This document shows, in pieces, positions 25,501-35,171 of a DNA stretch of 64,000 nt. The position numbers were made by a program, and so were the translations under genes. Below the pieces are notes generated by a model that was not told the DNA's origin, ran no database searches, and saw nothing but the letters and a program-made list of their open reading frames with translations. The stretch is taken from contig CM068549.1 in the NCBI GenBank assembly GCA_035048495.1, positions 11,456,000-11,519,999 of the forward strand, read 5' to 3'. Origin of the DNA: Euptelea pleiosperma (lineage: Eukaryota; Streptophyta; Magnoliopsida; Ranunculales; Eupteleaceae). How positions within the stretch are numbered: the first letter of the stretch is position 1; each line of letters opens with the position of its first letter.

Positions 25501-28500
25501 ATGTATCTAGTGTGTGGGTCAACAAAAAGATGGGCAGACATGAATGGCAGTGGACAAGTCTTCCTGGATTTTACGATCGAGGTAGGGTCCACAATCCACA
25601 TCCAATACAGGCCAGGCCCACATATACTCGTGGAACACACCTACTAGTTAGAAAACAACATGGAGGGTAGTTGGAGAAGGTAGCTACACTCTTCCCTTTG
25701 TGTGTGAACTGATCCGATATGATTAGATCGGTTTCATGTCTGATCCCATTCGATCCGATATGCCATAAATATAAAAAAAAAGTATATGGAAAAAATTTGT
25801 ATATAACATTTAGAATACGAAAGAAAGACCACCTATATGTAATTTATATATCGTGTCCATATCGGATCGGTATAGGGTCGATCCGGTACCGATAGGATCG
25901 ATTCAGATCGGATCTCCGGGTCGATCCGTTCCATTGCCAGCCCTAAAATCATGGGTGGTTAAGATTCCATCATGTGTCATATGGTCCCCACCGTTCACAG
26001 AAAAAGACACGTACATCAGTTTTATCTGTTTTTTAACGAAAATTATCCAATGTTTCTGATCTCAGACTTCTCAGTTATGGGGACCACCGACTGGGGTTGA
26101 CAGTTATGAAAACTATGTTCGCCAAGTTGGTATTCCATGGAGTAAAACTTCTGTCACAGCGTTCTGACAGATGCTTCTATCACAATGGAAATCAGAGGCC
26201 ATGTGGCACACTCTTAGTGGACTTGGACTGTATGGATGTTTGGCCAGTCCCTCGGCGGACCTATAAACCAAAAATCAACCTGATTAGTGATTTACGACCT
26301 TTGGATCTTTGCACCCCAAATAACGCTCAATAATGCTCGAATTCTCACCCTTACAATCACCCCACGAAAATAACTTCAATGGAATTACTTAGAAATCACT
26401 AATCAGGTTGATTTTAGGTTTAGAGGTCCACCAAGGGACAGTCCAAACATCCATACGGTTAAGAGTCCACTAAGAGTGTGCCACATGGCCTGTGAATTTC
26501 CTTGTGATAGAAGCATCTGTCAGAACGCTGTGATAGAAGTTTTACTCGTACTCTATGTGTAGTCATTTCACATTGGGATTCGTTTGGGCTGAGTAGCGCC
26601 CTACACTGGACACAAACTCTTTTAATTTTTGAAATTTAAAATTTTCTAAAATAAGGGTTGTAAGGGGTACGTGTCAACAGGATAGGCGCTGATCAGCACA
26701 CTACTCGGCAAAATGAACTCTTCGACCTCGCCTGATTTCCTGCATTCGGATGCATTTTGCACTCCGATGCAAATGCGGTGAGTTGCATTGCAGTCACTTA
26801 CCACGGTTTTTGGGGGGCTGCACAAGATTGCATCCATTTTCTTAAAGAGTTGCAAGGACTTGGCAACCACCTGCACGCGAGCTCATTTGCACACCCCCCA
26901 ACCAATCACAGGTAATTCCAAAAAAACCATGGCAAGTAGGTGCATTGCATCCGATTTGCATTGAACCAAGCAGGGCCTTCATATTGAATGATTTCCTAAG
27001 TCGTGATGTAACAAGGTAGAAGTATAGCGTTTTTTTGTAACTCACGGCTGCCATCTGGGCCCACTGACCGCATGTAGACATTCACATACAAAATCAGCTT
27101 GTTAGATGATTTTTAGCCGTTGAATTTAATATCCAAAAATTGATTGAATCCAACAGCTAGAATCACGCCATATGCTATCAGTGGGCCCAGAGGAGTAACA
27201 AAAAATGGCTATATCTGACGCCAAAGATCGCTATACCCTACCTTGTTATATCTTTTTCCTAAAGATAATTCTTGTAAACTATACGAGCCCGAGTTTGCTT
27301 CCGAAGTTCCCGTCAAAAAATCCAACGTGGCATACTCTTTCAGGCCCACAGATTCATGCATGTTTTGCTTCACCTCTCGATGAACCTATACACCAAAAAT
27401 CAGTTTAATTAGTGATTTCTAACCGTTAGATTTGAGAATTTTAATGGAGTGACCTGGCCGCTAGATTTTGAGTGTTTTTTGGTTGCTAAATCTAACAGCT
27501 AGAAATCACCAATCAAGCTTATCTTTGCTGTACTGGTCCATCAAGAAGTGGGCCAAACATCCATAACGTCAGTGGGCCTGAAAGAGTGCTCCGTGTGGCA
27601 TGTTACAAATTTGTTTCCCAAAACAATCGTACAACTGGTGCGTATTCATATCCATCTGAACCATCCAATTGAAATAGAGACCGCCTATAAAAATTGAATG
27701 AATTAGTCAGACCCCCATGTATTTCTTTAAATTAAGTTCATCTCCCTTGACCATTAGTCAACTATGTTGACCAATACCCGAATGTAATCTTCCTGGACCA
27801 TTTATGGAACGGTTACGAGACGACCACGAGGTTGATTTTTGGTTATTATTATTATATTATTATACTACCGAATTATCTTCCTCTTCATTGATCTTACTAC
27901 ACCCCTTCACCCACCAGCGCATTATAGTGAGACCATTTACGGTAGGGAGCAGCAATATATAACAAATTAGCAATATAACATACCTCGTGAGATAAGGAGT
28001 AATTGGTCAAGTGACATGTCTCAACATGGACGGCTAAAAGTTTCCGGACGTCCAAGATCTTGTCCGTTGATATCCCCTGTGACCCACAAAAAATGTAGAG
28101 TGCAATCAATTACAATCCAAAGCTTAGTTAACGTACGCCCACGGGATACATTAATTTCAGGTGGCTTAAGAAAGGCCATGGAAAGCTACCTAAGCATTTA
28201 TAGCTCAAAATAAAACGGAAATGATGGGGGGGGGGGGGGGGGGGGATAGCGTAGTAAGCACCCCCGGCGTATATAAGAATAATAGTCCATACCTTAAGCG
28301 TGACCTGAGTGTAATCCGGAGTCTCAACAGTAATGTCGAGCACAGTTGGCAAAACTGTAATATTTGCAAAAACAACAAAATTAGTAAAAAAAAAATGTTC
28401 CAAGAAAGAAGAAAAGATTTGCAGAGTTGCAGAGATTCAACCTTTTTCTTCCTTTTTCTTCTTCTCTCCTCCCTTTGTTTTGTGAGGCTTCGTTTTTCCT

Positions 28501-28514
28501 GTCTTGGGAGCCAT
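7672..28514 (-). CDS. REC/TSS-like: REDUCED CHLOROPLAST COVERAGE (REC/TSS)-like CLU/TPR protein, 23 exons
   Basis: Complete spliced model of 1905 aa. Exons in coding order: 28514-28442, 28354-28293, 28076-27984, 24452-24380, 24185-23769, 23680-23616, 22800-22669, 22559-22518, 22435-21911, 21786-21629, 21379-20857, 20629-20567, 20469-20368, 19376-19056, 18963-18871, 18790-18689, 18582-18478, 17557-17424, 11508-11325, 11204-11073, 10977-10865, 9982-9901, 9795-7672. All junctions are in phase and all introns are GT-AG except intron 14, which appears to be GC-AG. The start encodes [16 protein letters not shown], the conserved basic N-terminus of the family; the end is [14 protein letters not shown]. 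Order: Clu_N (about 25-130), CLU (about 300-560), CLU-central (about 720-900), TPR (about 940-1150), disordered tail. Known for the family: Arabidopsis REC proteins are cytosolic/nuclear and help set how much cell volume chloroplasts occupy; TSS was found as a suppressor of STIMPY. Length fits full-length REC1/REC2 proteins (about 1800 aa). Introns 3 and 18 are swollen by transposons. No coding lesion was seen. Confidence 0.96.
9901..18582 (-). CDS. REC/TSS tetratricopeptide-repeat block (exons 17-22)
   Basis: Exon 17 ([20 protein letters not shown]), exon 18 ([20 protein letters not shown]), exon 19 ([20 protein letters not shown]), exon 20 ([20 protein letters not shown]) and exon 21 ([20 protein letters not shown]) form the kinesin-light-chain-like TPR array near-identical in all REC proteins. 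Exon 22 ([20 protein letters not shown]) closes it. The TPRs are protein-interaction modules. Intron 18 (11,509-17,423) separates the array and contains a LINE tail and copia debris. The donor of intron 19 is followed at once by a CT microsatellite. Confidence 0.94.
11281..11321. repeat. (GA)n microsatellite abutting the intron 19 donor
   Basis: GA repeats on the plus strand, read as CT on the gene strand. They begin four bases after the GT donor of exon 19 (donor sequence gttctc). Confidence 0.95.
12147..12530 (-). repeat. Tandem duplication (about 200 bp x2) with copia primer-site motif
   Basis: Two near-identical units start at about 12147 and 12346 (actctaaaagcttaag...aggcgtaactatgtat...), each ending in ctctgataccatgtta. 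On the minus strand that is taacatggtatcagag, the initiator-Met tRNA primer-binding-site motif of Copia elements. Lies in REC/TSS intron 18. Confidence 0.75.
12515..13312 (-). pseudogene. Ty1/copia integrase fragment flanked by inverted repeats
   Basis: The minus-strand frame 13258-12677 encodes [20 protein letters not shown] and a hallmark [10 protein letters not shown]...[13 protein letters not shown], the end of a copia integrase and its linker to reverse transcriptase. The upstream core and RT are absent. A segment of roughly 45 bp (accatttaccccaaaagatc...ttggggaaaggcg) occurs at 12524-12562 and in inverted orientation at 13265-13308, bracketing the fragment. Non-functional, intronic. Confidence 0.8.
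14760..16930 (+). pseudogene. L1-type LINE 3' part (reverse transcriptase and zf-RVT remnants)
   Basis: Read in shifting plus-strand frames: [20 protein letters not shown] and [19 protein letters not shown] (RT start), [20 protein letters not shown] (RT palm), then [11 protein letters not shown], and finally [20 protein letters not shown] plus [18 protein letters not shown] (zf-RVT). The catalytic aspartates are disrupted and there are many stops. The copy ends in an A-rich tail at about 16915-16925, as expected for a 5'-truncated LINE. It lies in intron 18, opposite in strand to the host gene. Confidence 0.85.
17900..18360. other. Intronic AT-rich sequence, no feature
   Basis: Part of REC/TSS intron 17 between the small exons. 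No repeat or coding signal recognised. Confidence 0.5.
18422..18447. repeat. (GT)n microsatellite in REC/TSS intron 17
   Basis: Alternating CG then GT dinucleotides close to the exon 17 donor. Confidence 0.9.
18689..20629 (-). CDS. REC/TSS CLU-central (eIF3-p135-like) region (exons 12-16)
   Basis: Exons 12-13 encode [20 protein letters not shown] and [20 protein letters not shown]. Exon 14 (19056-19376) opens with [20 protein letters not shown] and continues [16 protein letters not shown], the hallmark CLU-central helices, and ends ILRGLCHK. Exon 15 starts [12 protein letters not shown], so the family's CHK-VGLELVP junction is kept only if intron 14 starts with GC (AAG|GCACAA). The alternative GT eleven bases further on would add four residues. 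Exon 16 ([20 protein letters not shown]) leads into the TPR block. Confidence 0.92.
19444..20360. other. Intron 13 of REC/TSS, no other feature
   Basis: AT-rich, with a repeated caactagaaacctgcacaaaca/acacccaatatat segment (about 19795-19880). No transposon ends or coding frame recognised. Confidence 0.5.
20857..23680 (-). CDS. REC/TSS CLU domain region (exons 6-11)
   Basis: Exon 6 starts in mid-codon and restores [20 protein letters not shown] across the junction. Exon 7 has the [16 protein letters not shown] motif typical of the family. Exon 8 is only 42 nt ([14 protein letters not shown]). Exon 9 (525 nt) gives a G-rich linker, then [33 protein letters not shown] split over its CLU core. 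Exon 10 holds [16 protein letters not shown] and an acidic strip ending in NALNVNS across the junction. Exon 11 contains [14 protein letters not shown] and [11 protein letters not shown] and then a charged Lys/Glu-rich linker. The CLU domain (clustered-mitochondria family) is a protein/mRNA-associated module; its exact partner in plants is not shown by the sequence. Confidence 0.93.
23769..28514 (-). CDS. REC/TSS N-terminal part: basic head and Clu_N domain (exons 1-5)
   Basis: Exon 1 (73 nt) encodes a Lys-rich head. Exon 2 encodes [21 protein letters not shown], read across its junction with exon 1, and exon 3 [20 protein letters not shown]; together they form the ubiquitin-like Clu_N fold start. 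The small exon 4 (24380-24452) has no ATG and is too short to stand out as an ORF. I located it because exon 3 ends in phase 0 before a VRG-type continuation, and this segment reads [18 protein letters not shown] between a good acceptor and donor. Exon 5 carries [20 protein letters not shown], then a low-complexity Ser/Lys/Glu stretch, then the conserved block [18 protein letters not shown]. Intron 3 is about 3.5 kb and full of MITEs. Confidence 0.93.
24590..24935. mobile_element. MITE of the GGATGTTTGGCC family in REC/TSS intron 3
   Basis: Inverted arms: cacgtgtcacacacatagatagg...cctggtgatttctagccgttgga against caacagctagagatcatcaatc...cggtctgtggtctccaagagtgtg. The arms are diverged and the ends not defined. 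Confidence 0.55.
25690..25955. mobile_element. Truncated hAT MITE (relative of 35824-36264)
   Basis: GATCCG/CGGATC-rich sequence ending ccattgccagccctaaaatc, the right terminus of the TAGGGCTGGCAATGG family. The left terminus was not found. Confidence 0.55.
26142..26552. mobile_element. Mutator-type MITE, about 410 bp, near-perfect inverted repeat
   Basis: Starts gagtaaaacttctgtcacagc and ends gctgtgatagaagttttactc. The arms (cgttctgacagatgcttcta / tagaagcatctgtcagaacg) are perfect for long stretches and include the family's GGATGTTTGG motif. Flanks gtattccat / gtactctat could be a decayed 9-bp duplication. In intron 3. Confidence 0.8.
26990..27610. mobile_element. Two further MITE copies of the same superfamily
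   Basis: 27000-27235: arms tgggcccactgaccgcatgtag and tatgctatcagtgggcccagagg, outer ends tacaaggtagaagtatagcg / cgctataccctaccttgt-like. 27310-27610: arms gtggcatactctttcaggccc and gggcctgaaagagtgctccg. Both are non-coding and inside intron 3. Confidence 0.6.
28226..28245. repeat. 20-nt poly-G tract in REC/TSS intron 2
   Basis: An uninterrupted run of 20 G on the plus strand (poly-C in the pre-mRNA) lies between exons 2 and 3, 47 bases from the exon 2 donor. Confidence 0.95.
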
Positions 28515-29140
28515 CGCGCATCAAAGCGCTATACTCTCACAAAATTTCGATAAAAAAAAAAACTCAAATTTGTCACTCTATTGACGATGAAGATTTTCTA
28601 CATCAAAACATTAGAAATTGATCCAAAAACCGTTCAGAGAAATACAAATTGGATTCAATCTCTCTGCACCCGGATATTCCGTATGAACTAATTCTCCTTC
28701 AGATGGATCAGAATCTGTTCTTAGGATTTAGATTGAGAGAAAGAGTCGTAAATGCAACAGATGAATTGAAGAGAGAGAGAGAGAGAGAGGATTTAGAGAG
28801 GGAGAGGGAGGAGGAATAGAAAAAAGTGAAGTAAAGAGAGTGGGGTTGTAGGGAGGGAGCGTGTGTTTAAGAGAGAGAGAGAGAGTGAAAGAGAGAGAGA
28901 GAGAGAGAGAGGGGGATGTAGGTAGCTAGGTAAGAGACTGTGTAGGGTGAGAGTTCACGATCGAGAGAGTGTCGAGAGAGAGAGAGGATGGATAGATAGA
29001 AGGGATGGATAGGATAAGGTACCCCCACCGCTCGGCCCTCACAGGCTCACACAGACGAGATGACAAGAATGTGAGGCTATCGTTTCAGGCCTCTCATTTC
29101 TCTTCTCTCAACAGATTTACTCTCTCTCTCTCTCCCTCAT
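28515..29140 (-). promoter_or_regulatory. 5' UTR / promoter-proximal region of REC/TSS with CT-rich (GA on plus) microsatellites
   Basis: Immediately upstream of the ATG. The plus strand carries repeated GAGAGA tracts (about 28768-28790, 28870-28912, 28970-28985), so the coding strand is CT-rich, as is common around plant transcription starts; GAGA tracts can be bound by BPC proteins. The transcription start and a TATA box were not identified with confidence. Confidence 0.5.
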
Positions 29141-29229
29141 CTGAGAAATTTGGGAGAAAAAGAAAATGACACGTTAGCTTGAGGAAACCTCAATTGTTGC
29201 CCACTAATCCCCGTCCCACTCACGCCAAA

Positions 29230-30075
29230 CTTGCTGTTCGCTTACAATCATAGCCACGTGGAACACTCTTATAGTACTCTGACCGTATGGATGTTTGCCC
29301 AATCCCTACTTGGACCTACAAACCAAAAATCAGCCTGATTACTGATTTCAAACCTTTAGATCTTTCTACCCCAAATAATGGTCAATAATCAACCAATGAA
29401 AAAACAAAACTCTAATAATATGCCACGTGGCTCAAATTTTGGGCAATTCGTTTCAAGATCGGAACCAAACTGGAACGGATATTTAAATATAAGGTTAAAA
29501 TTGTCATATTATCAAGATTGGAACTGAGGAGGGAACCAAAACAATTGGTTCCGGATCCAAATTCATCATTTTGAGAACCAAAACCAATAGGAACTGAAAC
29601 CGATAAGAACTACCAATTTTGGTTCTGGTTCTGGGTATTAGAGTAAAAGTTGCATGACCGCCAATCGTCATATAAGCTCTGACCACCCATAATATAAGCC
29701 ACGTGGCACATATTTGGAGGATGCTGACCGTATGGATGTTTGGCCAATTCCTAGGTGGACCTACAATCAAAAATCAACCTGATTAGTGATTTCAAACATA
29801 AATAATGCTGAAATACCCATAGATCAAAATTACTCCAATCCAACGCTTAGAAATCACTAATCAGGTTGATTTATTGTTTGTGGTCCACCTAGGGATTGGC
29901 CAAACATCCATACCGTCGTGCAGTGCAAGCTACTCTTGGTATCTTAGTAATCGAACCAGAACCGAACCATTGACAGTACCCTTACCCCTTGGTGAACCCC
30001 CACAACAAAATCAACCTAATAAGCTGATTTATAGCCGTTGGATAGAGGTGGGGCAGACGTTGATGGGTCACTAGA
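29230..30075. mobile_element. MITE cluster upstream of REC/TSS
   Basis: Repeated half-sites gaccgtatggatgtttg(g/c)ccaat and aatcagcctgattactgattt in both orientations at about 29275-29400 and 29690-29920. Several partial copies are probably nested. No gene seen in this stretch. Confidence 0.55.
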
Positions 30076-30354
30076 TCTCCATAGAATGTGCCAATGTAGC
30101 AATCTGTGCAGTTATAAGTGTCAACACCTCATGTTTCCTCTTATTATTGTTCTTTGGACAAATGATTGAATTAACGATTACAATGCGTCCACGTCACTAG
30201 TTTTCGAGAAACTGACATCAAAGAAAGAGGTAAATTGTGTCATCCAATCAGTTAAAGCCAGTTGTACTCTAGTTAAAGTAGCTGTGGGGTTCCTAATAAT
30301 TGCCCTTATTAACCAATCCTAGGCCAACATCAGGCAATGTAAAAGCAATAGTAC

Positions 30355-30700
30355 TGCAGGGGTGATGACAGCCACAATATGAGCCATGTGGCATAATCTT
30401 AGAGGACGCTGACCGTATGAATGTTTGGCCAATCCCTAGCTGGACCTACAAACCAAAAATCAACCTGATTAGTGATTTCTAAGCGTTGGATTGGAGTCAT
30501 TTTCATGGGTTGAGTTTAAACTGTGGGAATTTGGTCATTATTGACCATTATTGGGGGGCACAAAGCAGCAAAGATTTGAAATCGCTAATCAGGCCGATTT
30601 TTGGTTTGTAGGTCCAGCTAGCGATTGGCAGAACATCCATAAGGTCAGAATGCTCTAAGAGTATGCCACATGGCTCGTATTGTAGCTATCATCATCGACT
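30355..30700. mobile_element. MITE, inverted repeat with GGATGTTTGG-type motif
   Basis: Left arm cacaatatgagccatgtggc...gaccgtatgaatgtttggcc, right arm ggcagaacatccataaggtc...gccacatggctcgtattgtag. Confidence 0.7.
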
Positions 30701-30705
30701 TTCGA

Positions 30706-30954
30706 CCCAAGTAAAACTTTGATGACAGCAGGCTGTCATCGAAGCCGGTGATAACTGAGGAGTTCCTGACAGATGAATGCTTTTTGCCAAGTACCCATGT
30801 GAGTGTTTTTTAAGACTTTTTGGAATTTTTATTGCAAAAGTAAAAAAAAAAAAAAAAAAAAAAACGTGTACTTAGAAAAAGCACTCAGGTACATGCCGAG
30901 AACTCGTTGGCTGTCACGGGTTTTGATGACCCCGTTGTCATCAAAGTTTTATTC
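30706..30954. mobile_element. Mutator-type MITE with poly-A centre
   Basis: Ends aagtaaaactttgatgac and gtcatcaaagttttatt. Flanks tttcgaccc / tttggaccc give an 8/9 target duplication. A 20+ A tract lies at the centre (about 30842-30864). Confidence 0.7.
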
Positions 30955-31097
30955 CTTTGGACCCTATCTTATGGGTGATTGTAACCATTAACATTTTAGG
31001 GTTTACCATTTTTATCAATTTTTGGTGCATTCTGACATTTTTTGGTGTTCTGGCTCGTGTAGTTTTATGTGACGTGTGTGTGGATATGCTTTTTGAC

Positions 31098-31278
31098 GAG
31101 TAAAACTTCCATCACACGAAATTGTAAATCACACAAAACACAGCCAATGAGTTCTCGGCACGTACATAAGTGCTTTTGCAACGTACCCATGTGCTTTTGC
31201 TTTTTAGGTGTACGTGCGGAGAACTCATTGGCTGTGTTTTGTGTGATTTGCAATCCCATTGTGACAGAAGTTTTACTC
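31098..31278. mobile_element. Mutator-type MITE, 181 bp
   Basis: Ends gagtaaaacttccatcac and gtgacagaagttttactc, arms of about 65 bp (cacagccaatgagttctc / gagaactcattggctgtg), flanks ctttttgac / ctttttgat (8/9). The 9-bp duplication assigns the family to Mutator. Confidence 0.85.
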
Positions 31279-31339
31279 CTTTTTGATGATTCCTATTCAT
31301 TGGTTTTACTACAAACTAACTTATGGATTGTAAGTTATG

Positions 31340-31640
31340 AGTTTTTGAAAATTACGCCAATGGTTACTCACCTCTGCCCCTCCATACCCACTGACCACAT
31401 GGATATTTAGCCCACCCCTTGGTAGATATCCATACCAAAAATCAGCTTGTTTTGATGATTTCTAGCCATTGGATTTAGTACACAAAGATATGGTTGAATC
31501 CAAACAGTTAGAATCACACCTTAAAAAGTGCTACAATCTAATGGCTAGAGATTACCAATCAGGGGTGATTTGTGGGGTGTCTATCCACCAAGGGGTGGGC
31601 TAAACAACCATGAGGTCAGTGGGCCCGAAGGGGAGTAGAA
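31340..31640. mobile_element. MITE copy
   Basis: Inverted arms cccactgaccacatggatattt...ttgatgatttctagccattggat and atctaatggctagagattacc...caaccatgaggtcagtgggc. Confidence 0.6.
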
Positions 31641-31734
31641 GTAAATAAAATCACTCTACCTGATGCTATTTGTGGTCATGTCTACCTCATTACATCTTTT
31701 TTCAAAAAATAATCTTAGGGTCGGGCTCAATGAC

Positions 31735-32050
31735 AATCTCCCGTTACATGACACAATATAAGACACGGGGCACAAGACTCTAACTGTATGGATGTTTGGC
31801 CAATCCCTAGGTGGACCTACAAACCAAAAATCAGCCTGATTAGTGATTTGTAGGCGTTGGATTGGACTTGTTTTCATGGGTTGATCTCAACTGTGAGAAT
31901 TTGAGCAATATTTGAGGTACAAAGATCCAATGCCTAAAAATCACTAATCAGGCTGATTTTTGGTTTGTAGCTCCACGTAGGGATTGGCCAAACATCCATA
32001 CGGTCATAGTCCTCTAAGAGTGTGCCCCATGGTTCATATTGTGTCCTGTA
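31735..32050. mobile_element. MITE copy
   Basis: Inverted arms tgtatggatgtttggccaat...aaaaatcagcctgattagtg and cactaatcaggctgattttt...attggccaaacatccatacg. Confidence 0.75.
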
Positions 32051-32149
32051 ACAGGAGCCTGCCATTTTAGGGCTATCACTGGAGCCGACCCATAATCATA
32101 TAAAGACCAATATAATTTCAGTAAAAGTGACTCTTGTTTATCCCCCATA

Positions 32150-32420
32150 CCGAAGTGTTCAATATCACCTGAAGGAGTACACTGACCATTCACCTGAAAA
32201 TAAAGACTTGTTTAACCATCATCACTCTTCATTACGAAATGTGGTTGAAAGAGGATTTGGGATCTTAAAGAAAATGTTTCGTATGTTGGATGCTGAACCA
32301 TTTTAGAAATATGAAACACAGGTAGATGTGGTACTAGTGTATTGTATTATACACAACCACATCATGGGAGTGGATCCGATTGACTCTATTATACTTGAGG
32401 TAGATGCAGAACAAGAAACA
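32150..32420 (+). pseudogene. PIF/Harbinger transposase C-terminal remnant
   Basis: The plus frame from 32150 encodes YRSVQYHLKEYTDHS...HHSSLRNVVERGFGILKK...MLDAEPF, a TAG stop (32304-32306), then KYETQVDVVLVYCIIHN. The block LRNVVER-FG-LK and the final C-x-x-HN are signatures of the C-terminal part of HARBI1-like DDE (DDE_Tnp_4) transposases. The catalytic N-terminal part is absent and the frame is interrupted, so it is not functional. Confidence 0.8.
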
Positions 32421-32586
32421 CAAACACATAGAAAACAAAGAACATTAACACAACAAGAAGAAAGGGAAGGGTATAAAAAAAAAGAGATCTTATAGATATT
32501 GCGATGTATAATGCCTATACAGGGCAATGATGATTGAACAATATAAAAAATATACAAAATTATTTATTATTTTTAATTATACGATA

Positions 32587-33569
32587 TTGAACACGTTATA
32601 TTTAGGAATGGATCTGCATGAGGCTGTAAATGAAACACATGAAGATAAAAAGAATGGTCGATTTAGATGGATTCTCAAAGCTGATCAAGTGCTCTTGTGC
32701 TCTTTGATGTACTTAGTGAGGAAGTGAGACAAGGTAGAAAATCGGATAAGACATTCAAGAAGTCATCATACGTAGCTATAGCAGATGCAATGAATATGTA
32801 GTGAATGAAGTAGTTAAGTGTCCTCACAAATGTACACCTGAAAATATGAAACATCATCTCAAGACCCACAAAAGAATTATAGTAGTATTAAGATGCTTCG
32901 TTTAAAAAAGAATCTGGTTGGAATGAAGAAATAAACATGATTTTACCGTCGGAGGTCAAGTATACAAGGATTATGAAAAGGTAAATTATATCATTTTATT
33001 AGTTAATAAGATAAATTTATAATATTATATTTAGTTTTGCAAGCTAATTATGATTTTTCTTTTAGGGATTTCCGAAGCATGCGAAATTTTTATAAAAGAA
33101 GATTGAAAAATTTGAAGAGCTAGCTGGCACTTACATGTGGGATGATCAAGCTACTCGTAGCTTTGTCAAATCATATGGTGATGTTGGTGTGGAGTTAGAT
33201 GATGCCAAAGATGATAATGTAAGATGCAGACTTCGAGATCAAGGACCTTGAAGATGACTTGCAAACCAACGAGTCGCAGACTTCAACACGAAGTGGTACA
33301 TCATCTCATAATCGACAACATGAGAAAAGGAGCCGTAGCAATGATGATACACTAGAACAAATAGCAAAGAATATTGATGAGGTGGCCAAAGCTTTGAAGA
33401 ACCTCGAGAACCAAAGCATTGAGCCAGATCTTTATGATATAGTAATGATAAATAAAGGTGTAGACTTCGATGATGAGTTCCTCATCTTTACATATAACCA
33501 CCTGATGTTGAATGCACCAATTGCATGGTCTTTCTTGGCTAGAAAACCAAATCATCAACAAATATAGTA
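32587..33569 (+). pseudogene. Myb/SANT-like DNA-binding ORF of a PIF/Harbinger element, broken
   Basis: Successive plus-strand frames encode NGRFRWILKADQVLL, then EVRQGRKSDKTFKKSSYVAI...CPHKCTPENMKHHLKTHKRI, then KIEKFEELAGTYMWDDQAT, and finally the 102-codon frame 33259-33567 with LEQIAKNIDEVAKALKNLEN and LARKPNHQQI at the stop. This is the domain order of plant Myb/SANT-like proteins (Myb_DNA-bind_3) that accompany PIF/Harbinger transposases. Frameshifts separate the pieces. Confidence 0.75.
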
Positions 33570-34049
33570 AAAGGATTTTAGATCGCAAATGAGTGATTAT
33601 TGAGTTAGTTGATATTAGAATTAGCGAATCAAACTTTATAGTAATAATTACACTATTTAAAACTGTATTTAATTTAGTTGTTGTGTTGCTATTTTAATAC
33701 AATTAGATGAGTTATGGTATTTAGAACATTGTTTTTTGTTTATAAGACAATTTGTTTATGTTTATAAGAAATTTGTTTTTGTTTACATGTTCACTTTTGT
33801 TAGGGGAATTTATTGTGCTTATAACTTATATTGTGATGCTTGTATTTTAGGGTTGGAGTATATATATATTTCAAAACAATCCCAGTGATCCAAACACCGT
33901 AAACATTTTTTTTTCAGGAAAATTGAGCTTTTTTTTCATTGCCATATGCCAAATCATTTTTTTTTATAGGTTACGGCTTTTCTAAGAAAAATCATGATTC
34001 AAAAAATAAATAACTTAGAATCTGATTTTTCCGCGAACCAAACATAGCC
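33570..34049. other. AT-rich spacer after the Harbinger genes
   Basis: Mostly A/T with repeated tttgtttatg/tttataagaa runs. No gene seen. Probably the 3' part of the decayed Harbinger element. Confidence 0.4.
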
Positions 34050-34052
34050 TTA

Positions 34053-34358
34053 GGGTGCGTTTGATTGCCAAGTAGGAAAATTGCATTTTCCTTGGGAGAA
34101 CACAACTATCCCTTGTTAGATATAGCCGTTTTAAATCTGTATAATTTTACGTACCAAGCTATTTAAATCTGAATAATTTTCCCTAGTAAGCCCGGAATTC
34201 ATTTCCCATCTAAATAGGTGAAAATTCATTTCCACCTGAAAATACGCCTTTATTTTCTCATATGATTGAAATAGGTGTTGTCGGTTGCAATCAATCAGCC
34301 ATTTAGGCAGTTCCGAGATGTATTTTTTCGGAAAACTTTTGTGCAATCAAACACGCCC
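34053..34358. mobile_element. Tourist-like MITE (PIF/Harbinger), 306 bp, TTA duplication
   Basis: Ends GGGTGCGTTTGATTGC and GCAATCAAACACGCCC, flanked on both sides by TTA (34050-34052, 34359-34361), the standard PIF/Harbinger target duplication. It lies about 0.5 kb from the broken Harbinger genes. Confidence 0.9.
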
Positions 34359-34775
34359 TTAGATGAATTATGTAACTAACTGAATATTTCATGGTCATGT
34401 ATGTTATTTCATCAAAAAAAAATTAAAAGTTATAGTTTGGTACCCAACATTCGGGCTTCAAATATTTCAAATATTGGGGAAGGTCACTTGGCTTTAGATA
34501 CAGAATAGATGCATTCATAGCCGTCACCATCTCTGTAAAAGTGACACGTGTCAACGAAACTAATGCTAAGAACTTTTGTTCCCGAAAACACCGGCAAGCT
34601 TGATTTTTATTTTTTTGGCTTCTTTGCTCGTGAGAACGCTTCTGTCCTACAAAACGACTTCCGAACTTCCGGCAAATATCTGTTAGAGACGTGTCACATC
34701 CCCAGTGGAACATGTCCCATCTATCTATATTTCATCCCTATCTGTTAAAGATCGTTCACCTTAGTCTTTTGGAGT

Positions 34776-35171
34776 AAAACGTGTGAAAGGATGTTGTGAT
34801 GGAAGCCGGTCACAGCACTCAATGCGAGACACGTGGCATACGATCGGCACTGACCGTATGGATGTTTGGCCAGTCCCTCGGTGGACCAACAAACCAAAAA
34901 TCAGTCTGATTAGTGATTTACAACCTTTGGATTTTTGCACTCAAATAACGCTCAATAATTCTCAGATTCTTACCGTTAAAATCAACTCATTAAAATAACT
35001 TCAATAGAATCGGTTAGAAATCACTAATCAAGCTGATTTTTTGTGTAGCGGTCCGTCGAGGGACTGGACGAACATCCATACGGTCATCGTCCTCTAATAG
35101 TATGCCACGTGGCTCGTATTGAGTGCTGTGACCGGCTTCCGTCACAACATCTTGTGACACAAGTTTTACTC
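34776..35171. mobile_element. Mutator-type MITE, about 395 bp
   Basis: Left end agtaaaacgtgtgaaagg, right end tgtgacacaagttttactc. Both flanked by gtcttttgg (exact 9-bp duplication at 34767-34775 and 35172-35180). Arms include gatggaagccggtcacagcac / gtgctgtgaccggcttccgtc and the GGATGTTTGG motif. Confidence 0.85.
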
